The notes under the pieces were generated by a model, which worked only from the letters and a program-made list of their open reading frames with translations, searched no databases and was not told where the DNA came from. 22,961 bases of DNA from CAZYWA01 sp964650975 [NCBI: uncultured bacterium] (GTDB taxonomy: Bacteria; JADJOY01), in NCBI GenBank assembly GCA_964650975.1, contig CAZYWA010000056.1, positions 1 to 22,961 of the forward strand, in the 5' to 3' direction. Below are positions 22,602 through 22,961 of this stretch, piece by piece (position 1 is the stretch's first letter; every line of letters starts with the position of its first letter). The position numbers and the translations under genes are program-made.

Positions 22602-22961
22602 TGCACGCTGAGCGTGAAGGTTCGCATGGCGCTACCTTCGTATTGCTGGGTCACGATGGAGGTGCTCGAGTCGTAGCAGTAGAAGACCGTGCACGAGGTA
22701 CTGGCGGTCGCCACGAACGGAGTGCACGCGTGGTTGTTGACGTAGGCCGGCTCGAGCTTGTTGCGCGGGTTCACGTCGGTGTGCCGGGGCATCACCCGGT
22801 CGAGCACGTCCGACGCGGCATTCGGGTTTCCCTTGGCATTCTCGCTGTCGAGCTCGTTCTGCAGCTCGCCCGCGATCGCCTTGTAGTCGTCGTCGCACGA
22901 CGCCGACCAGGCCTTTTCCCGGGAGCCGAGAATCTGCGGAATCGCGATGACCGCGAGGATC
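22598..22961 (-). CDS. Type IV pilin / pseudopilin-like protein (5' end beyond the window)
   Basis: 120 C-terminal residues are visible. The first visible residues ILAVIAIPQ are the last part of the conserved hydrophobic helix of type IV pilins (family form: FTLIEL...GILAVIAIPQ), so only the prepilin leader and the first half of that helix are missing. The soluble domain is small and has four Cys (in ASCDDDY, HACTPF, TSCTVF and YCYDS), likely forming disulfides. The short ending FTLSVQ is a beta strand typical of pilin folds. It is followed, with a 4-nt overlap, by the 562-residue membrane protein. Whether it is the major pilin or a minor pseudopilin cannot be told. Confidence 0.8.
   Translation of the reverse strand, partial: ILAVIAIPQILGSREKAWSASCDDDYKAIAGELQNELDSENAKGNPNAASDVLDRVMPRHTDVNPRNKLEPAYVNNHACTPFVATASTSCTVFYCYDSSTSIVTQQYEGSAMRTFTLSVQ

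Overview
The window is a GC-rich bacterial segment, densely packed with genes on both strands. Codon third positions are almost all G or C, many genes overlap by 4 nt (ATGA or GTGA), and GTG starts are common. A type IV pilin fragment, a DUF3160 protein and a CapA-like protein (both with signal peptides) suggest a Gram-negative environmental bacterium with many fatty-acid/steroid-type genes, for example Myxococcota or Binatota. That placement is a guess from gene content; no marker gene fixes the taxonomy.

Left part (1-8236): a lipid/steroid-type catabolic locus. A small 3Fe-4S-type ferredoxin and an acyl-CoA dehydrogenase (ACAD) read leftwards. Diverging from them is a seven-gene rightward operon: non-catalytic-looking ACAD subunit, catalytic ACAD subunit, FadD-type acyl/steroid-CoA ligase, a homologue of eukaryotic ERG2 sterol C8-C7 isomerase / sigma-1 receptor, a KstR-like TetR repressor, a steroid-type Rieske oxygenase (KshA / DAF-36-Neverland group) and a four-helix membrane protein. 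The intergenic region carries a plausible promoter and a perfect match to the mycobacterial KstR operator pattern TnnAACnnGTTnnA. The parts fit one idea: a KstR-type-controlled steroid or sterol degradation operon that has taken in an ERG2-type isomerase. This is the most notable content of the window.

Middle (8233-10964, minus): a three-gene ABC exporter-type system (ATPase and two ABC-2 permeases). The last permease has an apparent 1-nt frameshift. Diverging from it (11020-15425, plus) is a secreted DUF3160 protein overlapped by a secreted CapA-type metallophosphatase-like protein.

Right part (15426-20885): a minus-strand cassette of a B12-binding-type radical SAM protein (apparently frameshifted near its C-terminus), a conserved hypothetical protein and a GH3-family acyl-adenylating enzyme. 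A two-domain GNAT protein diverges from the radical SAM gene across a very short intergenic region. The GH3 gene is bracketed by an unusual repeat: hairpins with different stems but the same GTCCCT loop (or its complement), including two 32-nt identical blocks. The repeat supplies the C-terminal codons of GH3 and also touches the end of the neighbouring gene.

Right edge (20913-22961, minus): a type IV pilin-like gene cut by the window end, translationally coupled to a 562-residue single-pass membrane protein of unknown function. I recognised no tRNA, rRNA, CRISPR array or insertion sequence.
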